Made by a program: the position numbers and the translations under genes. Positions 51,780 to 59,790 of a stretch of 64,000 bases of DNA are shown in pieces. The stretch is from JBLMYQ01 sp050260055 (GTDB lineage Bacteria > Bacillota > Clostridia > Acetivibrionales > UBA4821), in assembly GCA_050260055.1 (NCBI GenBank), contig JBLNBO010000005.1:124001-188000 (forward strand), read 5' to 3'. The first letter of the stretch is position 1, and each line of letters opens with the position of its first letter. The notes beneath the pieces were generated by a model, which ran no database searches, was not told where the DNA came from, and saw nothing but the letters and a program-made list of their open reading frames with translations.

Positions 51780-52583
51780 ATGATGAGAGCACTTTGGACA
51801 TCAGCACTTGGAATGACAGGACAGCAAATGAATGTCGATGTTATTGCCAACAATCTTGCAAATGTTAATACAACAGGATATAAAAAGGAAAGAGTTGAAT
51901 TCAAAGATTTAATATATGAAAAGATGAATAATGCATATAGTTATGATGGAGAAGGAAAACCTGTAAACTTGCAGGTCGGTCATGGCGCATATCCGGTTGC
52001 AACTGTTAAAAGTTATTCGCCAGGTAATTTCCAGCAAACAGAAAATCCTTTGGATTTTGCTATAGATGGGCCAGGTTTCTTTGCGTTTAAAGACGCTCAG
52101 GGTAATTCAATATATTCTAAAGACGGTAGTTTTAAGCTGAGCGTAAGTGATGAAGGAACAAAGCTTGTCAGTACAGATGGATATCCGGTTTTGGATGATG
52201 CAGGAAGTGAAATATTTTTAACTACAGATGCCAGCAAGCTGAGCATATCAAGTTCAGGAGAACTAATGTATACTGATGAAAATGGTGTGCCCCAATCGAT
52301 GGGTCAAACATTAGGAATGGTAAGCTTCATAAATCCGGCAGGATTAGAAAGCTTGGGACACAATATGCTGGGCGTAACGTCAGCCTCGGGGCAGCCGATT
52401 TCACAAGATGAAGCATCAATAAAAAGTACTGTCCAGCAAGGATTTTTAGAATCTTCTAATGTACAGGTAGTTGAAGAAATGGTAAAATTGATTATGGCAC
52501 AAAGAGCCTATGAAATAAACTCTAAATCAATACAGAGTTCTGATGAGATGCTTGGGATTGCTAATAACCTAAGAAGAGGCTAA
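51780..52583 (+). CDS. flgG: Flagellar distal rod protein (FlgG/FlhP-like)
   Basis: 267-aa distal rod protein. The start ATG 51780 follows AGGGGGAACATTACT. MNVDVIANNLANVNTTGYKKE and the C-terminal VEEMVKLIMAQRAYEINSKSIQSSDEML are the family signatures. The middle D1 domain is DFAIDGPGFFAF. It is a paralogue of the preceding gene, 102 bp downstream, and probably in the same transcript with the rod-binding protein. Confidence 0.93.
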   Translation: MMRALWTSALGMTGQQMNVDVIANNLANVNTTGYKKERVEFKDLIYEKMNNAYSYDGEGKPVNLQVGHGAYPVATVKSYSPGNFQQTENPLDFAIDGPGFFAFKDAQGNSIYSKDGSFKLSVSDEGTKLVSTDGYPVLDDAGSEIFLTTDASKLSISSSGELMYTDENGVPQSMGQTLGMVSFINPAGLESLGHNMLGVTSASGQPISQDEASIKSTVQQGFLESSNVQVVEEMVKLIMAQRAYEINSKSIQSSDEMLGIANNLRRG

Positions 52584-52621
52584 AAAATTATGATGAGCGC
52601 TAAAACTAAAGGGTGGATTTT

Positions 52622-53017
52622 ATGAGTACAAATCAAATAGGCGGAATTAATAATAATCTGGTTGATTTTTCGGTTGATAATGCTAAAAGCCAAGTGAAAA
52701 CTAATGAATTCGAAAATACCCTAAAAAAGGCTTATAGCGAAAAAGACGAAAAACAGTTAAAAAAAGTCTGTAAAGATTTTGAACAGATAATGCTTAATAT
52801 GATGTTCAAACAGATGCGAGCCACTGTTCAAAAATCTGATTTAACCGATAACAGTTTTGCAACAGAAACCTTCCAAAGCATGTATGACGAAAAGATTACT
52901 GAAGAAATGGCAAAAGGGAAAGGGATTGGGCTTGCGGATATGCTTTATAAGAGCTTATCCAAAGATATGGACAAAACTTATGCTCCTTCAGACAAAAAAA
53001 TAGAAACAAAAGAATAA
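52622..53017 (+). CDS. flgJ: Flagellar rod-binding protein (FlgJ N-terminal type)
   Basis: 131-aa protein corresponding to the rod-binding half of FlgJ without a peptidoglycan hydrolase domain, as usual in Firmicutes. ATG 52622 has AAAGGGTGG upstream; GTG 52613 sits within that RBS. The core KQLKKVCKDFEQIMLNMMFK and a following ETFQSMYDEKITEEMAKGKG-type region match the family. It is last of the flagellar trio, then a terminator. It probably caps rod assembly. Confidence 0.85.
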   Translation: MSTNQIGGINNNLVDFSVDNAKSQVKTNEFENTLKKAYSEKDEKQLKKVCKDFEQIMLNMMFKQMRATVQKSDLTDNSFATETFQSMYDEKITEEMAKGKGIGLADMLYKSLSKDMDKTYAPSDKKIETKE

Positions 53018-53042
53018 AAGCTGCGCAGCAGCTTTTTCTTTT
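53017..53042 (+). terminator. Terminator after flgJ
   Basis: AAAGCTGC and GCAGCTTT pair, then a T-rich run. The stem is short. Confidence 0.7.
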
Positions 53043-53089
53043 TTTCTAAATATTATATAATACTTTTAATAAGAAAATGGAGGTGAATG

Positions 53090-53512
53090 ATGCTTAGCAA
53101 TAGCGAGATTCAAAAAATAATTCCCCATAGGTATCCATTCCTCTTAGTTGATAGAATAGATGAACTCGAACCCGGGAAAAAGGCGGTAGGGACTAAGAAT
53201 GTTACAATAAACGAACCCTTCTTTCAAGGGCATTTTCCGGGCAATCCTATTATGCCGGGAGTGCTGATTGTTGAAGCTCTTGCACAGGTTGGCTGTGTCG
53301 CAATGCTATCCCTTGAAGAGAACAAAGGAAAGTTGGGCGTTTTTACGGGAATAAATGATGTAAGAATACGAAAACAGGTTGTACCTGGCGATACATTAAG
53401 GCTTGAAGCAGAAATGACAGCAATGAAAAGAAATATTGGGAAAGCAAAGATATGTGCAACTGTTGATGGCAAGGTTGCGGTTGATGGAGAAATAATGTTT
53501 GCTTTGGTATAA
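53090..53512 (+). CDS. fabZ: 3-hydroxyacyl-[acyl-carrier-protein] dehydratase FabZ
   Basis: 140-aa hot-dog-fold dehydratase of type II fatty-acid synthesis. ATG 53090 lies five bases after GGAGGT; ATG 53087 is too close. The active-site pair is His48 in QGHFPGNPIMPG and Glu62 in IVEALAQ, at canonical positions. N-terminal IIPHRYPFLLVDRI is typical. Linkage of flhO-flhP with fabZ is also seen in Bacillus, so this is conserved neighbourhood rather than function. Confidence 0.96.
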   Translation: MLSNSEIQKIIPHRYPFLLVDRIDELEPGKKAVGTKNVTINEPFFQGHFPGNPIMPGVLIVEALAQVGCVAMLSLEENKGKLGVFTGINDVRIRKQVVPGDTLRLEAEMTAMKRNIGKAKICATVDGKVAVDGEIMFALV

Positions 53513-53514
53513 AT

Positions 53515-53550
53515 AAAAAATGCGATAGGGATTTTTCCTATCGCATTTTT
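53515..53550. terminator. Bidirectional terminator between fabZ and murC
   Basis: AAATGCGATAGG and CCTATCGCATTT pair around GATTTTT, with A- and T-runs on the two sides. Confidence 0.9.
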
Positions 53551-53558
53551 GTAGTTAA

Positions 53559-54935
53559 TTATTTTTCCAGAAGCATTTCTCCAATTTTAAATACATTTCC
53601 TGCGCCCATTGTCATTACCAAGTCTCCGGGCATTGCACCCTCTCTAATCAGTCTTACTGCTTCCTCAAAGCTATATGCATAGACTGCATTTGCGGATTCC
53701 TTATTTATTGCATCTACAAGGTCTTTTGAATGAATTTCTCCCGTATTATTTTCTCTTGCTGCATAAATATCTGTAATTATAACGTGATTTGCTGATTTAA
53801 ATGCGGATGCAAATTCATTTAAGAGTGATTTGGTTCGTGTGTATGTGTGAGGTTGAAATATGCACCAAAGCGAATTTGGGTTTTGTTTTGAAGCAGCCTC
53901 AAGGGTTGCCTTTACTTCAGAAGGGTGATGTGCATAATCATCTACAATCCTAAAACCGCTAGTTTCACCAACATACTCAAACCTTCTTTTTGCGCCAGAG
54001 AATCTTTCAAGAGAAGCCTTAATTCTTTCAAAATCTGTCCCATAATAAGCACAGGCGGCAATACAGGCAAGCGCGTTGTATACGTTGTGCCTTCCAGGGA
54101 TTGAAAGCTGAATATTTCCGATTAGCGAACCTTTGTGATATACATTAAAGCCGGCGCATCCTCTTACATTGAAAGATATTTGCTCAGCTTTCCAATCGGC
54201 ATTACTACTAATTCCAAAAGATATTTTATTTCTGTCAATTCTTTTAAATATATCAATTACGTTCTCATCGTCAAAATTCCCTATAACAACCCCGGAAGAT
54301 GAAACCTTATTTCCGAATTTCAAAAACGAAGATTTTACATGATCAAGATCCTTAAAGAAATCAAGATGATCCATTTCTATATTAAGAATGATGCCACAGT
54401 CTGGATAAAATTTTAGAAAACTTTCAACATACTCGCAGGCTTCGGTTACAAGGAGCTCGCTGGCCCCTATTCTATAATTTCCTCCAATGGAACTTAGCTC
54501 TCCTCCGACTAATACTGTCGGGTCTGAACCTGATTCGGTTAAAGCCGAAGCGACCATGGAAGTAGTCGTTGTTTTTCCATGTGTTCCCGATACTGCAATT
54601 GTTTTAGAATAAATACCTGTAATTTCCCCTAGCAAACTTGCACGGTCTACCAAAGGTAGATTTAATTCCTTGGCCCTTATCATTTCAGGGTTATCGGCCT
54701 TAACAGCTGCCGTATAAACAACGCCATCAGCACCATCAACATTTTGAGCTTGATGTGGAATATTAATCTCGATTCCGGAATTTTTCAACCTATCTGTAAT
54801 ATGCGAAGGATTGAGATCAGAACCTGAGATGACATAGCCCCATTTTATAAGAATTTCAGCCAATCCGCTCATACTGATTCCGCCTATTCCTATCATATGT
54901 ATCCGTTGCCCTTTTTTTATACTGTTTAAAAACAA
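53559..54935 (-). CDS. murC: UDP-N-acetylmuramate--L-alanine ligase
   Basis: 458-aa ATP-dependent ligase that adds L-Ala to UDP-MurNAc in peptidoglycan synthesis. The likely start is TTG 54935, with GAGGTG six bases upstream; GTG 54944 has no good RBS. HMIGIGGISMSGLAEIL is the UDP-binding N-domain, SGTHGKTTTTSM the ATP loop, and the C-domain includes DDYAHHPSEVKATL. Length is normal. It is transcribed away from spoVG, which is a frequent neighbour. Confidence 0.96.
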   Translation of the reverse strand: MFLNSIKKGQRIHMIGIGGISMSGLAEILIKWGYVISGSDLNPSHITDRLKNSGIEINIPHQAQNVDGADGVVYTAAVKADNPEMIRAKELNLPLVDRASLLGEITGIYSKTIAVSGTHGKTTTTSMVASALTESGSDPTVLVGGELSSIGGNYRIGASELLVTEACEYVESFLKFYPDCGIILNIEMDHLDFFKDLDHVKSSFLKFGNKVSSSGVVIGNFDDENVIDIFKRIDRNKISFGISSNADWKAEQISFNVRGCAGFNVYHKGSLIGNIQLSIPGRHNVYNALACIAACAYYGTDFERIKASLERFSGAKRRFEYVGETSGFRIVDDYAHHPSEVKATLEAASKQNPNSLWCIFQPHTYTRTKSLLNEFASAFKSANHVIITDIYAARENNTGEIHSKDLVDAINKESANAVYAYSFEEAVRLIREGAMPGDLVMTMGAGNVFKIGEMLLEK

Positions 54936-55267
54936 AACATACACCTCGATTCGTTATACCTTGATGAAATTATAGAAATTATATTCCATTAACAAGTATA
55001 TATTACCAGTACGAACAAAAAAGTAAATAGTAAACCTAAAATATATTATATCAAAAATTCTCCCGATTATAATTTTTTTAGAATACCCATAAAAATAATC
55101 AAAACAGGTAAATTTAAACTTAATACTGAGAGAAATATTGGCTATGACGGTAAAATTTTAAAAATATCATAAAAAATGTTAGAATTTTATTGCAAAAAGA
55201 AGGAAATTTAAAAAATATATCGAACTTAACAGTAAGCGTAATATTATAACCGAAGGGTGGTAGCAGT
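54936..55267. other. 332-bp divergent spacer between murC and spoVG
   Basis: Very AT-rich and without a gene. It holds the SigH-type promoter for spoVG. On the minus strand, TTGTTA, 15 bp, TATAAT about 30 bp before murC is a possible but poorly spaced promoter. Nothing else is clear. Confidence 0.5.
55201..55227 (+). promoter_or_regulatory. SigH-type promoter of spoVG
   Basis: AGGAAAT, 14-bp spacer and GAACTT resemble the SigH promoter of Bacillus spoVG (AGGATTT-N14-GAATTG). It is 41 bp before the start codon. Confidence 0.6.
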
Positions 55268-55531
55268 ATGGAAATCACAGATATCCGCATAAGGAAAATC
55301 AACACAGAATCTAGAATGAAGGCAGTCGTTTCAGTGACTTTTGACAATGAATTCGTAGTGCACGATATTAAGATTATTGAAAGTCAAAACGGCCTATTCA
55401 TTGCAATGCCAAGCAGAAAAACTCCAGAAGGAGAATTTAAGGACATTGCACATCCAATAAATGCTGAAACAAGAGAGAAAATTCAGACAGCTATACTTTC
55501 AAAGTTTGAGGCTGCAGCTGAAACTGAGTAA
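55268..55531 (+). CDS. spoVG: Septation/regulatory protein SpoVG
   Basis: 87-aa nucleic-acid-binding regulator with roles in septation, sporulation and capsule or virulence control. MEITDIRIRKI, the conserved VVHDIKIIE and FIAMPSRKTPEGEFKDIAHPI are diagnostic. GAAGGGTGG precedes ATG 55268. A SigH-type promoter lies upstream. It is convergent with nothing and followed by a long terminator stem. Confidence 0.97.
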   Translation: MEITDIRIRKINTESRMKAVVSVTFDNEFVVHDIKIIESQNGLFIAMPSRKTPEGEFKDIAHPINAETREKIQTAILSKFEAAAETE

Positions 55532-55550
55532 AAATTATATATAAATCAAG

Positions 55551-55603
55551 AGACACTTTGAAGACACAATCTTAGTTGTGTTTTCAAAGTGTCTTCTATT
55601 TTG
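55551..55603 (+). terminator. Long-stem terminator after spoVG
   Basis: AGACACTTTGAA-ACACA pairs with TGTGT-TTCAAAGTGTCT, with a short loop and then TCTATTTTG. Confidence 0.8.
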
Positions 55604-55722
55604 CACTTTAAATAAAAAGATGATAAAATTTTTATCAGAATAAACCTGTGTTAATAATTAAAAACAAGGCAAATTATAATACTAGTATTTTTGATATTAA
55701 TTAGCTGATAAGGGGTTTGATT

Positions 55723-57558
55723 ATGTTTGACATAAAGGAAGAAGTAAAAAAGCTTCCATTAAAACCTGGTGTTTATATAATGAAGGATGCATATGACAAT
55801 ATTTTGTATATTGGAAAAGCTGCATTTTTAAAAAAACGAGTCAGCCAATATTTCAGGCCGTCGGCAAACCTATCGCCAAGAATAAGCAATATGGTTTCAA
55901 GGGTTGACAGCTTTGAGTATATAATTACAGGCTCGGAGACGGAAGCTCTTATTTTAGAATGTAATCTCATTAAAGAGCATAAGCCAAGATTTAACGTACT
56001 CATGAAAGATGATAAAAATTATCCCTATATAAAAGTAACAATGATGGACGAGTTTCCGAAAATTTATATTACGCGCAAGATAATAAAGGATGGTTCTAAA
56101 TACTTCGGTCCATATGCGGATTCGGGAGCAGTCAAAGAGATAGTAAACCTAATTAACAAGATATTTCAACTCAAGACATGCAGCCGTGATTTACCAAAAG
56201 AAATTGGCAGAGGAAGGACTTGCTTAAATTATCATATTAATCAATGCCTGGGTCCATGTCAGGGATATATTTCGTCTAATGATTACAGAGAGATTATTAC
56301 TGAGATATGTAATTTCCTAGATGGTAAGCACCAGAGAATAATTCAAAGAATGGAACAGCAAATGAAGGAAGCCTCAGAAAATACGGAATTTGAAAAAGCG
56401 GCAGCTTTACGTGATAGAATTAACTCTGCAAATATACTGCTCCGGAAACAATTTGTTGAAGAAACGGGAGATTCGGATACAGATATAGATATAATTGGTT
56501 TGGCAAGGGGTATAGATGATGCCTGCATACAAGTTTTTTTCGTAAGAAATGGCAAATTGGTAGGGCGTGAAAACTTTTTGTTTAAAGGAATGATGGGGGT
56601 AGATGATGAAGAAATCATTTCTTCATTCCTTAAACAGTTCTACTCATTAATTATCTATATTCCAAGAAAGATATTGCTTAGTAATAATGTTCAAGAAAAA
56701 GAATCTATTGAAAAATGGCTTACAGAAAAGAAAGGTTCACGGATAGAAATTAGAGTACCGCAAAAGGGAGACAAAAGAAATCTTCTTGAAATTGCACGAA
56801 GAAATGCAGAGCTGGAACTTCATAGGCAGGGAATAGGATATGATGCAGCTTTATTACAGCTCAAGGGAATGTTGAATATTGAAAAGAATATTTTTAGAAT
56901 AGAGGCTTTTGATATATCAAACCTTTCAAGCTCTGCTGTTGTTGGGGCAATGGTAGTATTTGAGAATGGAAGGATGGATAAGAGCCAATACAAGAGGTTT
57001 AAGATTAAAACAGTCAAAGGACAGGATGACCCTGCCTGTATAAATGAGGTTATAAGCAGAAGACTGAGACGTGCATTAAGTCCAAACACGACGGATGCTG
57101 AGACCAGAGGGTTTCTAAAGCTTCCAGATTTAATTTTGATTGATGGGGGAATTAATCAGTTAAGAGCTGGTATACAGGGAGTTAGAGAATCGAATATGAA
57201 TATTTCCTGCGCAGGGATGGTTAAGGATAGAAAGCATAAGACTAGAGGGCTTGTAACAGAGTTGGAAGAAGATATAGAGTTGAAGAAAAGCGGGCAAGTC
57301 ATGAAGCTTATATCTGAAATTCAAGAAGAGGTTCATCGCTTTACGGTTGATTATCATAGAAAGCTAAGAACCAGAGAAACAATAAATTCAGTGCTTGATG
57401 ATATAGAAGGGATTGGAATTACACGTAAAAAAGAATTATTAAAGCATTTCGGTTCAATTGAAAGAATTAAAGAAGCATCGGTTGAGGATTTATTAAATGT
57501 CAAAACTATGAATACAAAATCTGCAGAAACTGTTTATAAATATTTTCACAATCAATAA
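55723..57558 (+). CDS. uvrC: UvrABC system protein C
   Basis: 611-aa nuclease that makes both incisions in nucleotide excision repair. ATG 55723 follows AAGGGG; an in-frame TTG at 55717 is worse placed. Domains: GIY-YIG nuclease (PGVYIMKDAYDNILYIGKA), a Cys-rich segment (CSRDL, CLNYHINQCLGPC), UVR (EFEKAAALRDRI), the RNase-H-like endonuclease domain with EAFDISNLSSSAVVGAMVVF and DLILIDGG, and C-terminal tandem HhH motifs (IEGIGITRKKELLKHFGS). It is complete and stands alone with its own terminator. Confidence 0.97.
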   Translation: MFDIKEEVKKLPLKPGVYIMKDAYDNILYIGKAAFLKKRVSQYFRPSANLSPRISNMVSRVDSFEYIITGSETEALILECNLIKEHKPRFNVLMKDDKNYPYIKVTMMDEFPKIYITRKIIKDGSKYFGPYADSGAVKEIVNLINKIFQLKTCSRDLPKEIGRGRTCLNYHINQCLGPCQGYISSNDYREIITEICNFLDGKHQRIIQRMEQQMKEASENTEFEKAAALRDRINSANILLRKQFVEETGDSDTDIDIIGLARGIDDACIQVFFVRNGKLVGRENFLFKGMMGVDDEEIISSFLKQFYSLIIYIPRKILLSNNVQEKESIEKWLTEKKGSRIEIRVPQKGDKRNLLEIARRNAELELHRQGIGYDAALLQLKGMLNIEKNIFRIEAFDISNLSSSAVVGAMVVFENGRMDKSQYKRFKIKTVKGQDDPACINEVISRRLRRALSPNTTDAETRGFLKLPDLILIDGGINQLRAGIQGVRESNMNISCAGMVKDRKHKTRGLVTELEEDIELKKSGQVMKLISEIQEEVHRFTVDYHRKLRTRETINSVLDDIEGIGITRKKELLKHFGSIERIKEASVEDLLNVKTMNTKSAETVYKYFHNQ

Positions 57559-57591
57559 AAATAGCTTGAGAGAAACTCTCAAGCTATTTTT
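57557..57591. terminator. Bidirectional terminator after uvrC
   Basis: AAAAATAGCTTGAGA and TCTCAAGCTATTTTT pair around GAAAC. It is shared with the minus-strand small gene. Confidence 0.92.
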
Positions 57592-57817
57592 ACTCACTAT
57601 TTTTTTTAAATTGATTGCATTTTTCCATATACTCTAAGTATTTACACATGTACTTATAATACATATACATGTATTCAAGATACATCATCGGATTTTGCAT
57701 ATAAGGTTCAGCAAAAGGCATTCCCATTTTTGGCATGCCCATTTGGGGCATTTCCATTGCAATATCTCCGGTTGGATTATAACCCATCATTGCTGAATAG
57801 TCTTTCATTATGTCCAT
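57590..57817 (-). CDS. Met/Tyr-rich small protein (75 aa)
   Basis: The start is ATG 57817, with AGGAGGTTTATT upstream; an earlier in-frame start at 57871 lacks an RBS. Of 75 residues, 17 are Met and 11 Tyr. A PQMGMPKMGMPF motif is followed by a Tyr/Met-rich stretch (MMYLEYMYMYYKYM) with two Cys. There is no signal peptide or clear membrane span. Such composition fits a spore-coat or cross-linked structural protein, or metal (copper) binding by Met/Cys, but I recognise no family. Confidence 0.75.
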   Translation of the reverse strand: MDIMKDYSAMMGYNPTGDIAMEMPQMGMPKMGMPFAEPYMQNPMMYLEYMYMYYKYMCKYLEYMEKCNQFKKNSE

Positions 57818-57955
57818 AATAAACCTCCTAAGGATTTCATATATAATTAGTATATAAAATTTAGGCTTCAAGGTTACACTGAAATTTGTGATGAATTGTT
57901 ATTAATGATATATAGACTAATTTAAAAGATAATTGGAAATAATATTGAAAAACCA

Positions 57956-57984
57956 TTGGAAAAGCTATTTTTGTATGGTATAAT
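57956..57984 (+). promoter_or_regulatory. Strong extended -10 SigA promoter
   Basis: TTGGAA, 17-bp spacer, TG-G-TATAAT. It drives the 130-aa hypothetical gene at 58057. Confidence 0.7.
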
Positions 57985-58056
57985 AGATGTTGATAAGTAG
58001 ACAAGCAATATGATTTGTTCATATGGGTACTCATTAATTTGCGGGAGGTGATACCT

Positions 58057-58449
58057 ATGAGAAAAATCAACAGTAAAGCGGTTTACAATAGGTTAATGAA
58101 AACCTATGGAAACTCTTTTCAAAGCATACTTGATTATCACTCGCTAAAAACCAATGATGAAGGAATATATACCCAAGACGCAACGGTTAGGCAAATTCAA
58201 GAACGGGACTTGCTAGATTATCAGAGAGAAGCGTTTGTTGAAGAAACGCTAGTACTAGCCGGAAGTCTATGCAAAACTAATGATTCAATAGACTGTGTTG
58301 AGAAAGAAAGTATAATTTTCTTTACAGAAGGTTATGTCGAAGCAGAGGAAATTCCATTCACTTCAAAAAGGGTACAGGAATCTATTGAGGTATTAGCGCA
58401 AAGGGTAACCAGAAATATTATCAATTCTAAAGGTGTGTATAAAGTATAA
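58057..58449 (+). CDS. Hypothetical protein (130 aa)
   Basis: ATG 58057 follows GGGAGGTGATACCT; an open frame extends upstream to 58015 but lacks signals. The product starts MRKINSKAVYNRLMKTYG and is a soluble, acidic, mostly helical protein with two Cys (LCKTNDSIDCVEKE) and a basic C-terminus. It has its own strong promoter and terminator, so it is a separate unit from the coupling-protein genes downstream. No family is recognised. Confidence 0.7.
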   Translation: MRKINSKAVYNRLMKTYGNSFQSILDYHSLKTNDEGIYTQDATVRQIQERDLLDYQREAFVEETLVLAGSLCKTNDSIDCVEKESIIFFTEGYVEAEEIPFTSKRVQESIEVLAQRVTRNIINSKGVYKV

Positions 58450-58474
58450 GTGGTATCCTGAATATGAAAATTAT

Positions 58475-58515
58475 AACCTTGGGCGTATTTTAAAAGCTCA
58501 AGGTTTGTTTTTTTG
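58475..58515 (+). terminator. Terminator after the 130-aa hypothetical gene
   Basis: AACCTTGGGC and GCTCAAGGTT pair with one mismatch around a T/A-rich loop and are followed by TTGTTTTTTT. Confidence 0.75.
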
Positions 58516-58646
58516 CAGATGACAAATTTTTCATTTTGTTATATAATATAATCATAGGCAAAAGAATAATATGTATTCTAATGACGAAATCTTGATAAAC
58601 ATTCTTTAATTTCCCAAATATACTTTCCTCTTGAAAAGGAGGGCTA

Positions 58647-59096
58647 ATGATGGAAAGCAGTAATCAAAGTAGTGCGCAGGCAGGTTTGGGGTTTTCCCAT
58701 GCCAGCATCAATACTCTGGTAATTATGGATGAGCCGGAGGAAAACACAATTGTTTATGCCTGGAAGGAAGGAGGCTTTAAAAAGCTTCCGTATGATGAGC
58801 ATATTGCAAAATCGGGGCAGAAGGTAAAAACCTTCATGAGTCCGAATAAATCAGAGAGGGTAACAGTAGTTACAATAAACAAAGAAGAATTATGTATTAC
58901 TTTAACGGTCGGGTTGATTGAGGATAACAGCTTAAAGGCTATTGGAAAACCTTTAAAGTATTATGGAAATAGAAACCTAGCAAAAGTAACAGAAAAATAC
59001 ATGCATAAAGTACCAATTGATAATCCAGTTATGTTTTTCTCTCTTAATCCGGATAATTTCGGGGAAGAGATTAAACCAGTCATAATAAATAAGTAA
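58647..59096 (+). CDS. Hypothetical protein, first gene of the coupling-protein cluster (149 aa)
   Basis: ATG 58647 (or 58650, better spaced) follows AAAAGGAGGG. It is a soluble 149-aa protein with a Ser/Gln-rich N-terminus and alternating beta-type segments (INTLVIMDEPEENTIVYAWK, VTVVTINKEELCITLTVGLI). It has no signal peptide or membrane span. It lies 24 bp before a disordered-protein gene and in the same direction as the VirD4-like ATPase. No family is recognised; an effector, adaptor or structural role in the putative secretion locus is possible. Confidence 0.7.
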   Translation: MMESSNQSSAQAGLGFSHASINTLVIMDEPEENTIVYAWKEGGFKKLPYDEHIAKSGQKVKTFMSPNKSERVTVVTINKEELCITLTVGLIEDNSLKAIGKPLKYYGNRNLAKVTEKYMHKVPIDNPVMFFSLNPDNFGEEIKPVIINK

Positions 59097-59120
59097 TTTA
59101 AGAAGTTTGGGGGAATTGTT

Positions 59121-59747
59121 ATGGGTAAAACTCCAGCTGAAAAAGGATATTATGTAGATGGTGCACTGGCTTTTGGCTTTGATGAAAGAGCGTTCAAAGA
59201 AGGAAAATCTGTTGCTTTTGCTACAGAGATTGATGCTAGCCAGCCAAATTTAGAAACCTTTGAAAACACTCATGCGATTATTCAGGATATAGGAGACCAT
59301 GAATTAAACCCTAGATATATTACTAAGGAACAGGAAAGAGACCAAGAACAGCAGCCAATAAGTACAAGGCAGGAACAAGTGCGTTCTGGACAAGAACCTA
59401 TTCAAGCAAGTCAGGTCCAACAGCCTGTTCAAGATGGGCCCAATATGGCAGAATTGAACAAACATCCAGTATTAGATGCTGAAAGACTAAAGGAAAATAA
59501 AGACCAAACAATAGATGCAAGAAGTAATGAACAAAATAAAGATGAGAAACCAAGAGGACCTGAGATTAATCCAAAGGATTCTTCTATTTTCTCTATGTCA
59601 AGACAGCAAGCTGCTCCTACTGTTGAACAATCGAAGACCCCTGCAGATGGGCAGCAAAAGCCGCTTGACCCAAGAGAAGCAAGTGCTAGAAGGGTTGCAG
59701 AACAAAGAAAGGCAATGGAGCAGGGAGACAAAGAAGTGGGCAGATAA
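59121..59747 (+). CDS. Hypothetical, largely disordered Gln/Glu/Pro-rich protein (208 aa)
   Basis: ATG 59121 follows GGGGGAATTGTT. Residues 1-75 may be folded (YYVDGALAFGFDERAFKEGK). The rest is low-complexity, dominated by Gln, Glu, Pro, Asp and Lys, and ends in a charged helix (ASARRVAEQRKAMEQGDK). There is no signal peptide. It lies 43 bp before the VirD4-like gene and is probably cotranscribed. Disordered charged proteins often act as adaptors or substrates of coupling proteins, but no family is recognised and this is inference. Confidence 0.7.
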   Translation: MGKTPAEKGYYVDGALAFGFDERAFKEGKSVAFATEIDASQPNLETFENTHAIIQDIGDHELNPRYITKEQERDQEQQPISTRQEQVRSGQEPIQASQVQQPVQDGPNMAELNKHPVLDAERLKENKDQTIDARSNEQNKDEKPRGPEINPKDSSIFSMSRQQAAPTVEQSKTPADGQQKPLDPREASARRVAEQRKAMEQGDKEVGR

Positions 59748-59790
59748 CGGTTCTGACAATACCATTACTAAGGAGGAAAAAGGATAGAAC

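Noticed and set aside
59515..59787. 90-codon frame overlapping the disordered-protein gene
   Set aside because: It is out of frame with the better-supported gene at 59121, lacks an RBS and would overlap most of its 3' half.
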